64,000 nucleotides of DNA from Agrypnia vestita. Taxonomy: Eukaryota; Arthropoda; Insecta; Trichoptera; Phryganeidae. This document shows positions 53,825-64,000 of this stretch, piece by piece. Under the pieces are notes generated by a model. The model saw only the letters and a program-made list of their open reading frames with translations. It searched no databases and had not been told where the DNA came from. Where the stretch lies: positions 1 to 64,000 of the forward strand of contig JADDOH010005106.1 in assembly GCA_016648135.1 (NCBI GenBank), given 5' to 3'. The stretch's first letter is position 1, and each line of letters starts with the position of its first letter. The translations under genes were made by a program, and so were the position numbers.

Positions 53825-54975
53825 TATGCGAGTCCCGGTGTGTACACGTCAAATGACCGCGTCGTTGTCCCCGAAACATGAGCGTAGATCTTGACGCGAC
53901 ATGTTTGGAATGTTTCGCGACTTGTCCTTTAGTGAATACATGGCTTACGTCTATCGTGTTTCTAGGATCACCGAAATGGCTGACGCTGAACGTCAGTAGG
54001 TACTGGTCTATATTCTGTGGTAGGTACCTACTACATTTACCGCATCCAGCATATCAAAGCATAGCCACCTTTATTCTATCTTGCGATAAAGGCGGCTGTG
54101 ATCGAAGCGAATGAAAATCGATCACTATGGGTCATTGTCTAATTTCTTTTGTCTATGGCTCGCCTTAAATTGCTTTAAATCTGACGTAGAACGTAAATGA
54201 CAAAGTTTGGTATGACTATTTGACGTTAAAGATAAATGTAGATAAAAATGTTATTGTTTACATAATAGATACAATTTATTTGCGGAAATTCTCAAACTGT
54301 GATATTGTATTAAATAGTTGGTTCCATTATATATTTTGTATTGTCTTCAAGGAAAGGTATGTTGTACTTTGTAATAATTAATACTTACCTACATATACAA
54401 GTTATAAAGTTACTGTTAAATAATTACAATAAATTTATGAACTGCGTAAATAGTGTGAAGAAAAATGGTTTTATAAAGATAAGTTTATTTAGATTTTTAT
54501 GTGGTTGGCATAAGCCACATGTATGTTTAGTCCCTATTTATGCAAGGCAAATTAAAGTTTTTATTAAACTGTACCTATGTATGTTAGAAAACTATTAAAA
54601 GGAATAGTATAATTATTTTGCGATAATTTTTTCTCTATCTCAAATTTAATGAAGAAGAAAATATCTTATTTCTCGGAGACGTCAATGAAAACCCCTCTCT
54701 TTGTTTTGTGATGACTAATGGATAGAACACACTGACATAATAATAAGATAAACAAAGCGTGTATATAGGTCATAACTTTTGCTTACTGCAAAATCAGTTC
54801 TGTTCCAGCTTACATAGCATTTGCATTTTGAATCATTTTTCCTTCACTGACATTCAAAGTTATTATTTCATTATTACTATCTTATGTTTTGACTCTATGT
54901 ATTTATTACTTATAAAACATATTTTTCTAATATTGTCTTAAAATTTTGTTTCAGTTGTAAGTTTTTGCATTCAAC

Positions 54976-55197
54976 ATGGTTAATTTTGAAATATCTTCAT
55001 CTCACATTGTTCAATCTACAGAATTTGGGAAAAAACATGTTGTATATACACTATTGGTCCATCAGGAACATACACAGGATCCTGAGACGTCCAAGGCGTC
55101 AGTTCTCAAAAAGAGATACACAGATTTTCTGGATCTTCATAATTGTTTGATGAGAGATGTACCCGATCTCATGGCAGGAATAAATTTTCCCAAGAAG
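54976..55197 (+). CDS. PX-domain sorting-nexin-like protein (SNX20/21 type), exon with start codon
   Basis: This is the first coding exon: 74 codons from ATG at 54976 to a GTAAAT donor. An acceptor (TTGTTTCAG) lies 20 bp upstream and an in-frame TAA (54958-54960) lies between, so the ATG starts the protein and a 5' UTR exon is expected further left. It encodes the first half of a PX domain: FEISSSHIVQSTEFGKKHVV, YTLLVHQE, VLKKRYTDFLDLHNCL (KRY.DF..L, the phosphoinositide-contacting RY motif) and AGINFPKK (the P..PPK/FP.K loop). PX proteins bind PI3P or related lipids on endosomes. Unlike vertebrate SNX20/21 there is no N-terminal extension before the PX. Confidence 0.88.
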
Positions 55198-58102
55198 GTA
55201 AATACTTTCCAAAAGTGATTTAAATACTTGTTTTTAAAATTAAATTATTATAAAATTACTTACCATGGAGACCATTCATATTGTACTCCAGCATTTTTTA
55301 GTATCTGAATATTGTTTTTATTGATTCAAATTCATAATTTGCATAAAATTTGTCTGTAAAATGAGTGTGTGAAATAGTGTTTAAAATTCATAGTAAATAA
55401 GTGTGAAAGGGACTGAAAAACTTAAAAGGGCGTATCATATGATATAAGAAAAAATTACGGACATGCGGGGTTTAGGATTCTGAAACCGAACCACATCTTA
55501 CGGACACACACAGTACCAAAATAAAATATTTATCAGGGTAGTTTTAATAATAATTCATTTTTTCGCATTTTTTATGCAAACATTGGTTTTTATTATTTAT
55601 TATTTCAGAAATTATACACTGGGTTAGATTTTTTATAACAGTGACTAATAAATAGCTATAAACTGTTAGAATGCGCGACAGTACTAAATTTGTTGATGGT
55701 TTTAAATAGTGATAGTAGTTTAACCCTATACACAATAATCATTGTTTAAGATTTGTGTCTGATGTATCGAAGATTAATAAGTGATTTTTTGCAATTCGAT
55801 GGGCGACCATCGGTACTAGACAATATTTATATCTCAGATACCAATCATCGATGCGACCAGATCAAACAAATCAAATAATGGTACTGTGTGTAACCGGTTA
55901 AAATAATAGGCCCACCATCACTAGTTTTAAAATGCTTCATATTCTAATAAATAACTGATTTTAATTAGTATACTGTATTTAATCATATTTAAAACTATGT
56001 CTTGTATAAAAAACATCATAATTCCTTATTTAACTTGTTGAGGGCCAAAAAAACATAGAGAAACATAAATCACCAAGGCCAGAGATTTTCTGAATTTTTT
56101 GTGATTTTTCTTTTTACGAAAAAACCATGAAAACATGCATATATTAACAAAAAAACACACACATTCATATTATTTTATCGTAATTGTCGTAATGCAATGA
56201 TTTTTTTATCGTTTAAGTAAAAAAAAAAATTTTTTTCAATTCCGATAATGTTGCCAGCGCAACATTATACGAAGAATAATAATTTATTTTTATTTGTTTA
56301 TTAGAGACAATACTACTATTTTTATTTGACGCCTACCTAATAATCTTTTTCTGTGTGGTATATTTTGTTGCACGGCACGGCACACAACGGAACATCGCAC
56401 TCATAACTCATAAATATGGTACACTTTCACACACACACATATTTTAAATAAACGCAACATAATTGCGTGTATTTTTGTTAATAAATACCTGTTAGTATTC
56501 AATTGAATCATAAACCAATAAAAGTGGACAAATATCGCAAAACATATTGTATATATTTGTGTAAACGTGTACAAATAAATTGAAAAAAACAAATCATATT
56601 TCCCGCACACTTTGTGCGTGACCTTGGATGACGGAATATTTGAATTTCGATTGCACAGCACGCGTGCCAGCGCCATCTACAACTATCCTATACGATTTTG
56701 ACGGCAGAAAAACTTGTTTTGATTGTTGATTTAAAATATAATCGGTGATGTTTTTGAGTTGAAAATGGAACGACAGGTCACCACGGGATTTCTCTACTGG
56801 GAAAAAATTACGTTTTACAAATTCAATACGCAGCCGTCGAGAAATAATTAATTTTGTGCTTGTCGCATATATCCGATGGTACTCTGGCTCCTGTCATTCT
56901 CTGGCCCCACCCTCATTAATAATATTTTTACTGGTCTTGTGGACGTGTTCTTTTTAATTTTTTTTTGTTGGCTCTGTAACGTTGACTTTAGCGGCCATAA
57001 CACAACATCAAATCTTTTAATTCCGTATTGTAGAAAAATGCCTGTAATATATATGTAAATGAAGATCAGTAGGTACCTACTCTTCATTTAATTTGAATTG
57101 GTAAATAGAACATTTGAATTTGTGTGCCAATTCTTTAACAATTGACAATCAACCTATTGTGGAAATTATGTTTTGTAATAATATATCGGTGAATGATATT
57201 TAATTATTTTGGTGACTCTAAATGTTGTTTCTCTTTTCAGGTATGAAGTGTACTTTTATTATTTTTAAATTTTAATGTAAAATATTATGTTCTTTCGTTT
57301 AATAAAATATATTCTCCTTTCAGAGCAACGCAAAACAGCTTTTATTTACACAAACTAACAAATATTTGGGAAACCACATTATAAAACAACATTCAAAGCC
57401 ATTATTCACCAAAATTATTAAATATATTCACAGGTATATTATTACAAAACATAATTTTCACAATAGGTCGATTGTCAATTATTAAAGAATTGGCACACAA
57501 ATTCAAATGTTCTATTTACCAATTCAAATTAAATGAAGAGTAGGTACCTACTGATCTTCATTTATATATATTAAAAAAATTAATAATGGAAAGGCACTGA
57601 GAGAAGACAGAATTGATCCGGAGTTCATGAAATACAATATAAACTCAATTTTAGATACCCTCCACCATCTCATGGGAAAAATGTACACATTTCCAAAAAC
57701 AATTTTTTTTGTCAGCAAAGAAGTTCACATACACAGTTGGGCTCTGAGAGTTCATACGGCACCAAAACCACCTGCCCTAGTGGAAATTGAGTTTAAAATA
57801 TTTTCTTATGTCATTATTATAAGATCAATCAAATTACTCTTCATTTCGTTAACTGTATGAGCAAATAGAAGTAGAAAATTCTTACATTTTCTCCACATTT
57901 GATCAAATGAAGGGGATTTCCCTCATGTTTGGGAGATGAAAATTTCATAAATTATTTTGAACAACGTAATGGAACTTTATGGTTTAGAATGTTATGCATT
58001 ATGTGTACAACCAGCTTGTCACGGTAGATTTTCATCTTATGTAATAATATTCTATATCCTACTTCGTATTGTGTGATCCAAGTTACTTTTTAATATTTCC
58101 AG
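55198..58102 (+). other. Intron 1 of the PX gene
   Basis: A 2.9-kb intron between GTAAAT and TTTCCAG. It contains the large inverted repeat at 57051-57568. A 77-codon ORF at 57627-57860 (MKYNINSILDTLHHLMGKMY) is not recognised. Confidence 0.75.
57051..57568. repeat. Foldback element with inverted arms of about 170 bp
   Basis: The left arm 57051-57230 (from ATATGTAAATGAAGATCAGT through GGTACCTACTCTTCATTTAA and CAATTGACAATCAACCTATT) is the reverse complement of the right arm ending at 57568. Differences are few over the first 120 bp and increase towards the centre. A loop of about 160-180 bp separates them. Confidence 0.85.
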
Positions 58103-58324
58103 GTTGTTATGGGAAACTTTGATACTGAACTAATTACGAGTCGGTCAAAAGGATTTCAATCATTTCTTCAACATATTTCTAAAGATGCAAGACTAAGGGA
58201 GGCTGACTGCACTGTTGAATTTTTTCGTAGTTACGGGTTGAGTGAAGCAAAAAAATTAATGCAGGAAAATAAATACGACCAAGCTCTGTACCTTCTTGAA
58301 GATAGCTTCAAGTTATTGAATAAG
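58103..58324 (+). CDS. PX-domain sorting-nexin-like protein, exon 2
   Basis: A 74-codon, phase 0/0 exon between ATTTCCAG and GTAAGT. It completes the PX domain (VVMGNFDTELITSRSKGFQS, FLQHISKDARLREA, VEFF) and begins a helical repeat region (LSEAKKLMQENKYDQALYLL, EDSFKLLNK). The F..GNF....I..R...F..FL.......L.......FF order is the normal PX C-terminal half. The A..LM....Y..AL.LL segment corresponds to the TPR-like C-terminal part of SNX20/21-type proteins, a region that in vertebrates acts as a protein-interaction module. Confidence 0.9.
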
Positions 58325-58605
58325 GTAAGTTGTCTGTGAAAGGGACAATGCTTATCAAAAAAAATGTTTCCACTACTCAATGAGTGAGGTAATTTACTTG
58401 AGATCACTTTATATTCTTTGCTAAAATTATTGTTTCCATTGTTACATTTAGTACAATATTTTAATTGTCTTTTAACACTATACATTACAAAGACAACAAG
58501 GCTTGAGAAAATCACTGAGATATATTGTGACTTCACCGAGAATTCGGAATCCCAGTATTAGAAGCTAGTGCTATGCTCGGCGGACCACAAGGGCCTTCTT
58601 TATTA

Positions 58606-59729
58606 CAATAAAACCTCGTTAATTCGAAATTCAAGGGACCCAAAAAATAAATTTCGAATTATAGGGGCCCCCGTTAATTCGAAATTTTAGGTACAAAAGA
58701 AATCGCGGTGCGATTGTGAAATTTGCCAAAAATCGTAAAACTCTTCAAAACCGTTAATTTTGTTAAATTTATGTATATATTTATAGAAATCACTTTGAAA
58801 ATGCGTTATTTATTATGTTAATGCAAAGATCATGACATTTTGAGATGTTTGCTGTTCTTACTTGCGAAAAAACCTTTTCTTTCCACGGATGGATGGCCAT
58901 AATCAAAAATGTTTAGTTATACTTGAATTTATGGAACGCCTCTTCAATCTTCACACGCATTTAACTTTTGTTTCCGCCTTTTTTCCGGCTCAAACCAACA
59001 ATGCACGGTTACTAGAAATGCAATTGTCAATAAATACGTGAAACGATAAGATAAGTCACTAATAACTTCTTACAAAGAAAATTAAACATTTTAATAACAC
59101 AAACACAGTGATTAGAAAAAAAATTAAAAAAAAAAAATTTAAAGACATGAAAAACAATTTAAAACGCATTTAGGTATGAGGATTAGCGCAAACGCCGCAA
59201 ACTAAACTATCCGCGCATATCAAGGCAGCCAACTGAAGAAAGCATACACAGGATTCCCCAATTTTAGGGATCGCGACACAATATATATAGAAAAGAGACA
59301 TTCCATAAGGTACCGTGAATTGATTGCGAAATACGCCAAGAATCGTAAAACTCATGAAAATCCAGTAATTTTGTGGAAAATGATTGTTTTTTATATTTCA
59401 AGAAATCATTTCAAAAACGCAATGTTTATTATGCTAATACAAAGATCGCGACATTTCAAAGTACCCGATATTGACATATTTGTTGTTCTCACTTGTGAAA
59501 ACCTCAAAATATTTTTTCAATTTCGTCAATTTTCATAAATTGAATTACGCAAACTAAAATATATTAATTTGTGGCACAAGGGACAAAAAAATATTACGAA
59601 TTACCGGGGTTTTCGAATTATCGGGGTCAATTTACTATGAAATTCACAATTTGGGACTTACAAGTTTTAAAAATTTCGAATTACGGCGAATTTCGAATTA
59701 TCGGGGTTCGAATTAACGGGGTTTTACTG
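58606..59729. mobile_element. pogo/Tigger-like non-autonomous element (1.1 kb)
   Basis: The ends CAATAAAACCTCGTTAATTC and, read inward, CAGTAAAACCCCGTTAATTC have 2 mismatches over 23 bp, with TA on both sides (58604-58605 and 59730-59731). Many TTCGAATTA(T/A)CGGGG words sit near both ends. An internal segment around 58690-58870 is repeated at about 59320-59510 and a third time outside at about 60940-61045. No transposase ORF is present. It lies in intron 2 of the PX gene. Confidence 0.85.
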
Positions 59730-60153
59730 TATATTTTGATCTAATGTTAGCTAATTTAGAAGGTATTCCATGTTAGAATATAAATTGCTAAGTTTGATTT
59801 ATTGAAAGAGTTTTACAAAATTGATTTGATTAACGAGCTTAAGAAACTAATAAACAAAATTACTGTGATTAAAATGATGCAAAAGAAAAATGATTAATGA
59901 TTAAAATGTGTTCAGCAGCTTTTACAATTACCGGAATGATGATGTTATCCCATATGTAATTAGGACTCTTTAAATAATACTGTCTGGATTTGAATCATAA
60001 AGTAGTTACATGTGGTGGATGAGTATTTGACATTTAATTAAAATTAATATTTGAAAAGAAGAACATAATATTTAAACCAAATCCATTTTTGATATTAATT
60101 TTCGTATTTTATTTAAATAATAAATTATCAGTGTGATGTCAAATTTTTCACAG

Positions 60154-60368
60154 ATTTACACAGATCGCTCTCGAGTTGTATTGATAACTCTGTGTCGTCT
60201 GGTTGCTTGCGGCGCTGGGGGCGCCGGAGGGGATCCTGCTAAGAGTTCTGCTCTGGCTGGGCCTGTAGAGAAATGGGCTTCGCTAGCCATGCGTAGATTC
60301 GATGGTGTCAGCGATGCCGATCTCCTGACGTTATATGTGCCTTTACTCCAAGCTTGTATATGTATATG
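60154..60368 (+). CDS. PX-domain sorting-nexin-like protein, exon 3
   Basis: The exon follows TTTTTCACAG and ends at a GTAAGG donor. It holds 71 codons plus 2 bases, so the next exon starts in phase 2. It encodes IYTDRSRVVLITLCRLVACG, a Gly/Ala-rich loop, VEKWASLAMRRFDGV, SDADLLTLYVPLLQACICI and probably Trp. It continues the TPR-like region: helices with A..A and the LL.LYVPLL pattern seen near the end of SNX20/21-type proteins. The remaining 30-60 residues were not located in the window. GC content is high, with a GGCGCTGGGGGCGCCGGAGG stretch. Confidence 0.85.
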
Positions 60369-61100
60369 GTAAGGGTTCCATAATCTAATAATATTCAAAC
60401 GTACATCATTAAAAAATAAAAAAATCTAATTTAAATTCCAGCATAATACATTTTTGTACAATAAGGTAGTTTTACATTCAGTAAACATTAAATATATTTT
60501 AAGTTTTCACGGCCATTCAGAATTTTCAAAATGGCGCGGCAGACGTTGCGATTTTGCGAATAGCTGATGGTAAAAGGAGTACAACTTCTAAAAAGGGTCA
60601 TTGAACATTGAAAATATTTAAATTCATAATAGTTAGCCCTTTTTTACGTTACTTCATTACTAACGTAATATGTACTCGTTCGAGCCGGAACCCAAATACG
60701 AAAGGTGCCCCGTTTAGAATACAAAATTCATCTACTATTGACATGTTAAATTTGTGGAAAAGGAAATTTCAGTGAATGACAGCTGAAATTTCTAAGTACA
60801 TACATAAAACCTGGGGATAAGAAAATATTTTTCCGCGTAAATTGCGTGAAATATTTGTTTAGGAATGTATTGAGATGTAGCGGGACTTCAACTTTTCGGT
60901 GTAAATAGTGGAAAAATGTGAAAACAAGGAACGTAAAACTGAAGTTTTACTGTGTTTATTATGCTTATACAAAGATTGCGACATTTCTATTAATAAAGTA
61001 TCCGATTTTTACATATTTTTTCATCTCACTTTTGAAAAAAATCGAAATATTATTTAAATTTTGTAAAATTTTAAAAAAATGGAATTATAAGAACTTAAAT
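60369..61100. other. Intron or 3' flank of the PX gene, no coding sequence recognised
   Basis: No acceptor-bounded exon completing the PX protein was identified. 60930-61045 belongs to the pogo-like repeat family. Confidence 0.4.
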
Positions 61101-61273
61101 GATTTGTGGTGGTAGGGGCTAAAAATTATTTTGAATTACGAATTACCGGGTTTCTCGAATTATTGGGGTTAATTTACTAAGAAATTAACATTTTGGGATT
61201 AGTGGGTTTTAAAATTTTTTAATTATGGCGAATTTCGAATTATTGAGGATCGAACTAAGGGGGTTTTACTGCA
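60930..61273. mobile_element. Truncated copy of the pogo-like element
   Basis: It matches the right half of 58606-59729: GCTTATACAAAGATTGCGAC (about 60963), GAATTACCGGGTTTCTCGAA (about 61137) and the terminus GGGGGTTTTACTGCA near 61260-61273. The left end is absent. Confidence 0.7.
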
Positions 61274-61501
61274 TTATTTAAGTTCTTCAAAAAGAGCAAA
61301 ATAATTTTGTGGTGACATATTAATTATATAATTTAAATTTTGCAAATATGTTTTTTTTGCAAAATTTTTTATGTATGGCGAATTTCGAATTATTGAGGAT
61401 CGAACTAAGGGGGTTTTACTGCATTATTTAAGTTCTTCAAAAAGAGCAAAATAATTTTGTGGTGACATATTAATTATATAATTTAAATTTTGCAAATATG
61501 T
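61224..61501 (+). repeat. Perfect 128-bp direct duplication
   Basis: 61224-61351 and 61374-61501 are identical as far as I can compare by eye, starting TATGGCGAATTTCGAATTAT and ending TTTGCAAATATGT. They are separated by 22 bp of T-rich sequence. The unit spans the right terminus of the truncated pogo-like copy. Confidence 0.9.
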
Positions 61502-64000
61502 ACTTATATATTTCAAATAAAATAATTCTATAATCCTCTGGCATTTTGTCACTTTTATTTTTCATTATGCCATTGGTGGTGAAGAAGTTTATTGCAATAA
61601 CAAGTTCCGTAGTGGTACCTATTGTCAGTGGTTCTAGCCTGTCAAAAGGTAATGACTTTATTTGTTTGATAGTTTTTTTTCTGTATATACATATTTTCAA
61701 GTATGAAATTAACAAACTAACTTACCATTATTCCATTTCCCCGTCTCATCTTCTATCTGATTTTTTCCAGCAATTGGAATACATATAAATAAATAGATGA
61801 TATAAGATAGATTGGATAATTTTTGTATATAAAGTACATAATTCATTTATTATACTTTATTAACCCCATTATGTAATTTATTTTGTAAATCTATTTACTA
61901 ATTGGATGACCCTACAGATCGTAAATGTACATATATGTATTAATTTGTAGGTAATCTTTTGTTCCATTGATCAGTTGTTCAATGTACATGTAAATATAAT
62001 TAAATTTATTTACCAACTAATAATATTGATTTTGGAGATAATAAATGCTATTGAATTTGAACAATGTACATTCAGATAACGTGTACGTTTTTCAATATTT
62101 CATACTATATTTAATTGAAATACATAACATGGATTGTTTGTGTGTTCAGTTATTTAAAAGTCTTTTAAGAACAAAAAAGTGCACAGTAAGACATTATTTA
62201 CCGTTAAGGATGCATTCTTAGATGATAAAATGTTTAATGAAACAGTGTTAAACAAGGTAATTTTAATGCATATTAGAGAGGGAAATAGGAAGATGTGACC
62301 AAAAATAAACAAATTTTACTTTAATTTCAAGTTATTCACATATATATTAAAGTTGTAAGGTACTTTCCGCGATATATGTTTGTTTGTTTGTCACATCAAT
62401 TTTAAACATGTGCCATTTTTTTGCTTTTTTTAAACTTTTTTTTCACACATTTTTACCGTTTTCTCCGCGAGTATACACGATTTCTCAATTTTTAAAAAGA
62501 ATACTATGGACAACTCTTTACCCCGTGTAGTTTTCTAAACATTTATTTTCTTCTTTTTCTTTTTTCGATTCTACGCTCTATCGCATGAAATTTTGTTTTT
62601 ATTACACATCTTGGTGTTTTGCGATCAGATTAGAAATAAAAGTATGACGTTTTTTTACATACATCAATTTTGCATAGCTTTCTTTCTCGGTGAAATGCAA
62701 AATAAATCTCCGTTTTCGCGAGAACGCCGTTTCTGCAACTGTAGGCGTAGTTTTAAAGAAATTAAAAAATCGGGTACCAGGTTCAAACGACAGTTAGAGG
62801 CGCCATGTTTTGCGCATTTTTTAGATTTTTTTTACCCCCTTCACTTTTTTCGGTACGCAACCAAAGTCAAAATTTCCGTTTCTTTAATAACTCGGTCAAA
62901 AAAAATCGCACAGACACGCAAGTGACATCACCGCGTGGCGCTCGGCGATGCTCATCTTTTCTATTGAAAATAATCTTTTTGAAAGACATGGTCGAGGGGT
63001 GGCAATCTTTTTAGTGCATTTTTTCGGTGTTTTTTATATTTTTGTATGCTGCTCCGTGACGGGGAGGCCTACATTCATCATCCATACCCCACTCGATAAA
63101 GAAAGAGTGACGTTAGCGAGTCTATTGAAAAATATCGTTCCGAAATGAAACGTTTTCGCGTGATTTACATCCGGATTTCACTATTTCGGCCGTAGCTTCG
63201 TGGCAGTGAGACGGATTGAGATTTTAAAACATACGTTTTGTAGGGCCCAGCTTTTCATAGATGACCCTATTATTAGATTTTTTTTTCATCAAGATCAAGT
63301 TATAAGCGAAACAAATCGTTCAAAAATGAATATTTTTATAGCTTTTCTTTTGTTTTTCCGTTTTGTGAAAACGCTGTAACCTTTGTTGAATTTCATTTTC
63401 TCTTTAGTCTGAGGGTAACCTCCATGATGGGCGGATGTGTCGGAGAATTTTTGTATATTTTACGTAAATTCAATCAATATTTATTATTTGATTGTGCAAT
63501 GGAATCGAGAGTTACGTCACCTATAAATTGACGAACTTGAGCTGTATATATATATATGAAGACTTTTCTTACAAGGCCGTTTTTAAGGGTTTTTTAAACT
63601 AATTTTCTCACATATTTAGGGTTTTTTCTGCAAGTTTAAATGACAAACGCAATTAAAAAAAATTACAATAGACAAGTCTTTACCGCGTGACATTTTAACA
63701 TTTATTTTCTACTTCTTCTTTATCACAAAGTCGTTTATGTAACTTAATAAAGAGCGCTTTTTAGTATACAATTAACACTCAATACTGACAATAATAATTT
63801 TTTGAAAAATTAGGAACAGCACGTTTTCTTTGCAGAGGATTGAAAAGATTACGTGGACACGTTTTAGTTATTTTGAATATTGAAAACGGATGTAAAATTT
63901 TTAAAATTTGTCATACACATATTTTTTTGGAGATATTTTTTTCGAAATCTGTTTTCGTCGCGGGGAGGGGTGGAGAGGGACTTATGTTTTCATACAGTTA
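61502..64000. other. AT-rich DNA with a diverged internal duplication, no supported gene
   Basis: 62445-62580 resembles 63610-63740: a T-rich lead, an A-rich stretch, then GACAACTCTTTACCCCGTGT / GACAAGTCTTTACCGCGTGA, then ACATTTATTTTCTTCTT / ACATTTATTTTCTACTT. The offset is about 1.15 kb. ORFs of up to 110 codons at 62593-63148 overlap in different frames and show no motif. Confidence 0.45.

Noticed and set aside
57627..57860. 77-codon ORF in the PX intron as an extra exon
   Set aside because: The PX exons on either side join in phase 0 and their PX motifs are contiguous without it; no domain was recognised.
61766..61790. Terminal exon of the PX gene after TTTTTTCCAG
   Set aside because: A possible acceptor exists, but the reading frame stops after about seven codons with no resemblance to the expected C-terminus.
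62593..63148. Overlapping 66-110-codon ORFs near the right edge
   Set aside because: They lie in different frames in a region that is partly duplicated at about 1.15 kb; no motif or coding bias was seen.

Overview
The window reads as nuclear DNA of an insect. The evidence is an AT-rich background, spliced genes with kilobase-sized introns, BTB zinc-finger genes, and dense debris of typical arthropod transposons (BEL/Pao, several LINE families, mariner, pogo-like, hAT and PIF/Harbinger elements, tRNA-derived SINEs). The order is not certain. The frequent GTAGGTACCTAC-type words would fit Lepidoptera or aphids, but that is a weak inference.

Layout. 1-5.0 kb holds the 3' half of a BEL/Pao retrotransposon pol gene that is open at the window edge, followed by a probable long 3' LTR. 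5.2-11.6 kb is a graveyard: a reverse-strand pseudogene of a repeat-encoded protein family with a conserved CDGTATN motif, two LINE C-terminal fragments, a mariner transposase remnant and a third LINE tail. 14.3-19.5 kb carries the last three exons of an amino-acid transporter of the SLC7 (y+L/LAT) family on the plus strand; its introns hold SINE-like and inverted-repeat elements. 21.3-23.3 kb is a head-to-tail chain of PIF/Harbinger-type elements sharing 3-bp targets. 24.25-25.99 kb is a tandem array of about 15 units, about 115 bp each, packed with heat-shock-element-like GAA/TTC pentamers. 26.2-28.1 kb has hAT and LINE pseudogenes.

30-46 kb contains three paralogous intronless BTB genes with eight C2H2 fingers each (30078-31685 plus, 34078-35460 minus, 44401-45846 plus). 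They are intact and surrounded by transposons. Three non-autonomous hAT elements here have perfect 8-bp target-site duplications (35640-36811, 40984-42501, 42598-44196), and one LINE is interrupted by another LINE whose 5' part is inverted. 47.2-49.3 kb holds two reverse-strand LINE remnants. 54.98-60.37 kb carries three exons of a PX-domain sorting-nexin-like gene (closest in layout to SNX20/21), whose introns hold a 500-bp foldback repeat and a pogo-like element. From 60.4 kb to the end only repeats were recognised, including a perfect 128-bp direct duplication.

The host genes are the transporter (membrane amino-acid exchange), the three BTB zinc-finger proteins (probable DNA-binding regulators) and the PX protein (probable phosphoinositide-binding endosomal adaptor). 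Nothing suggests that they work together. The least expected structures are the HSE-rich satellite, the three-gene BTB-ZF cluster and the large set of structurally intact non-autonomous DNA transposons.
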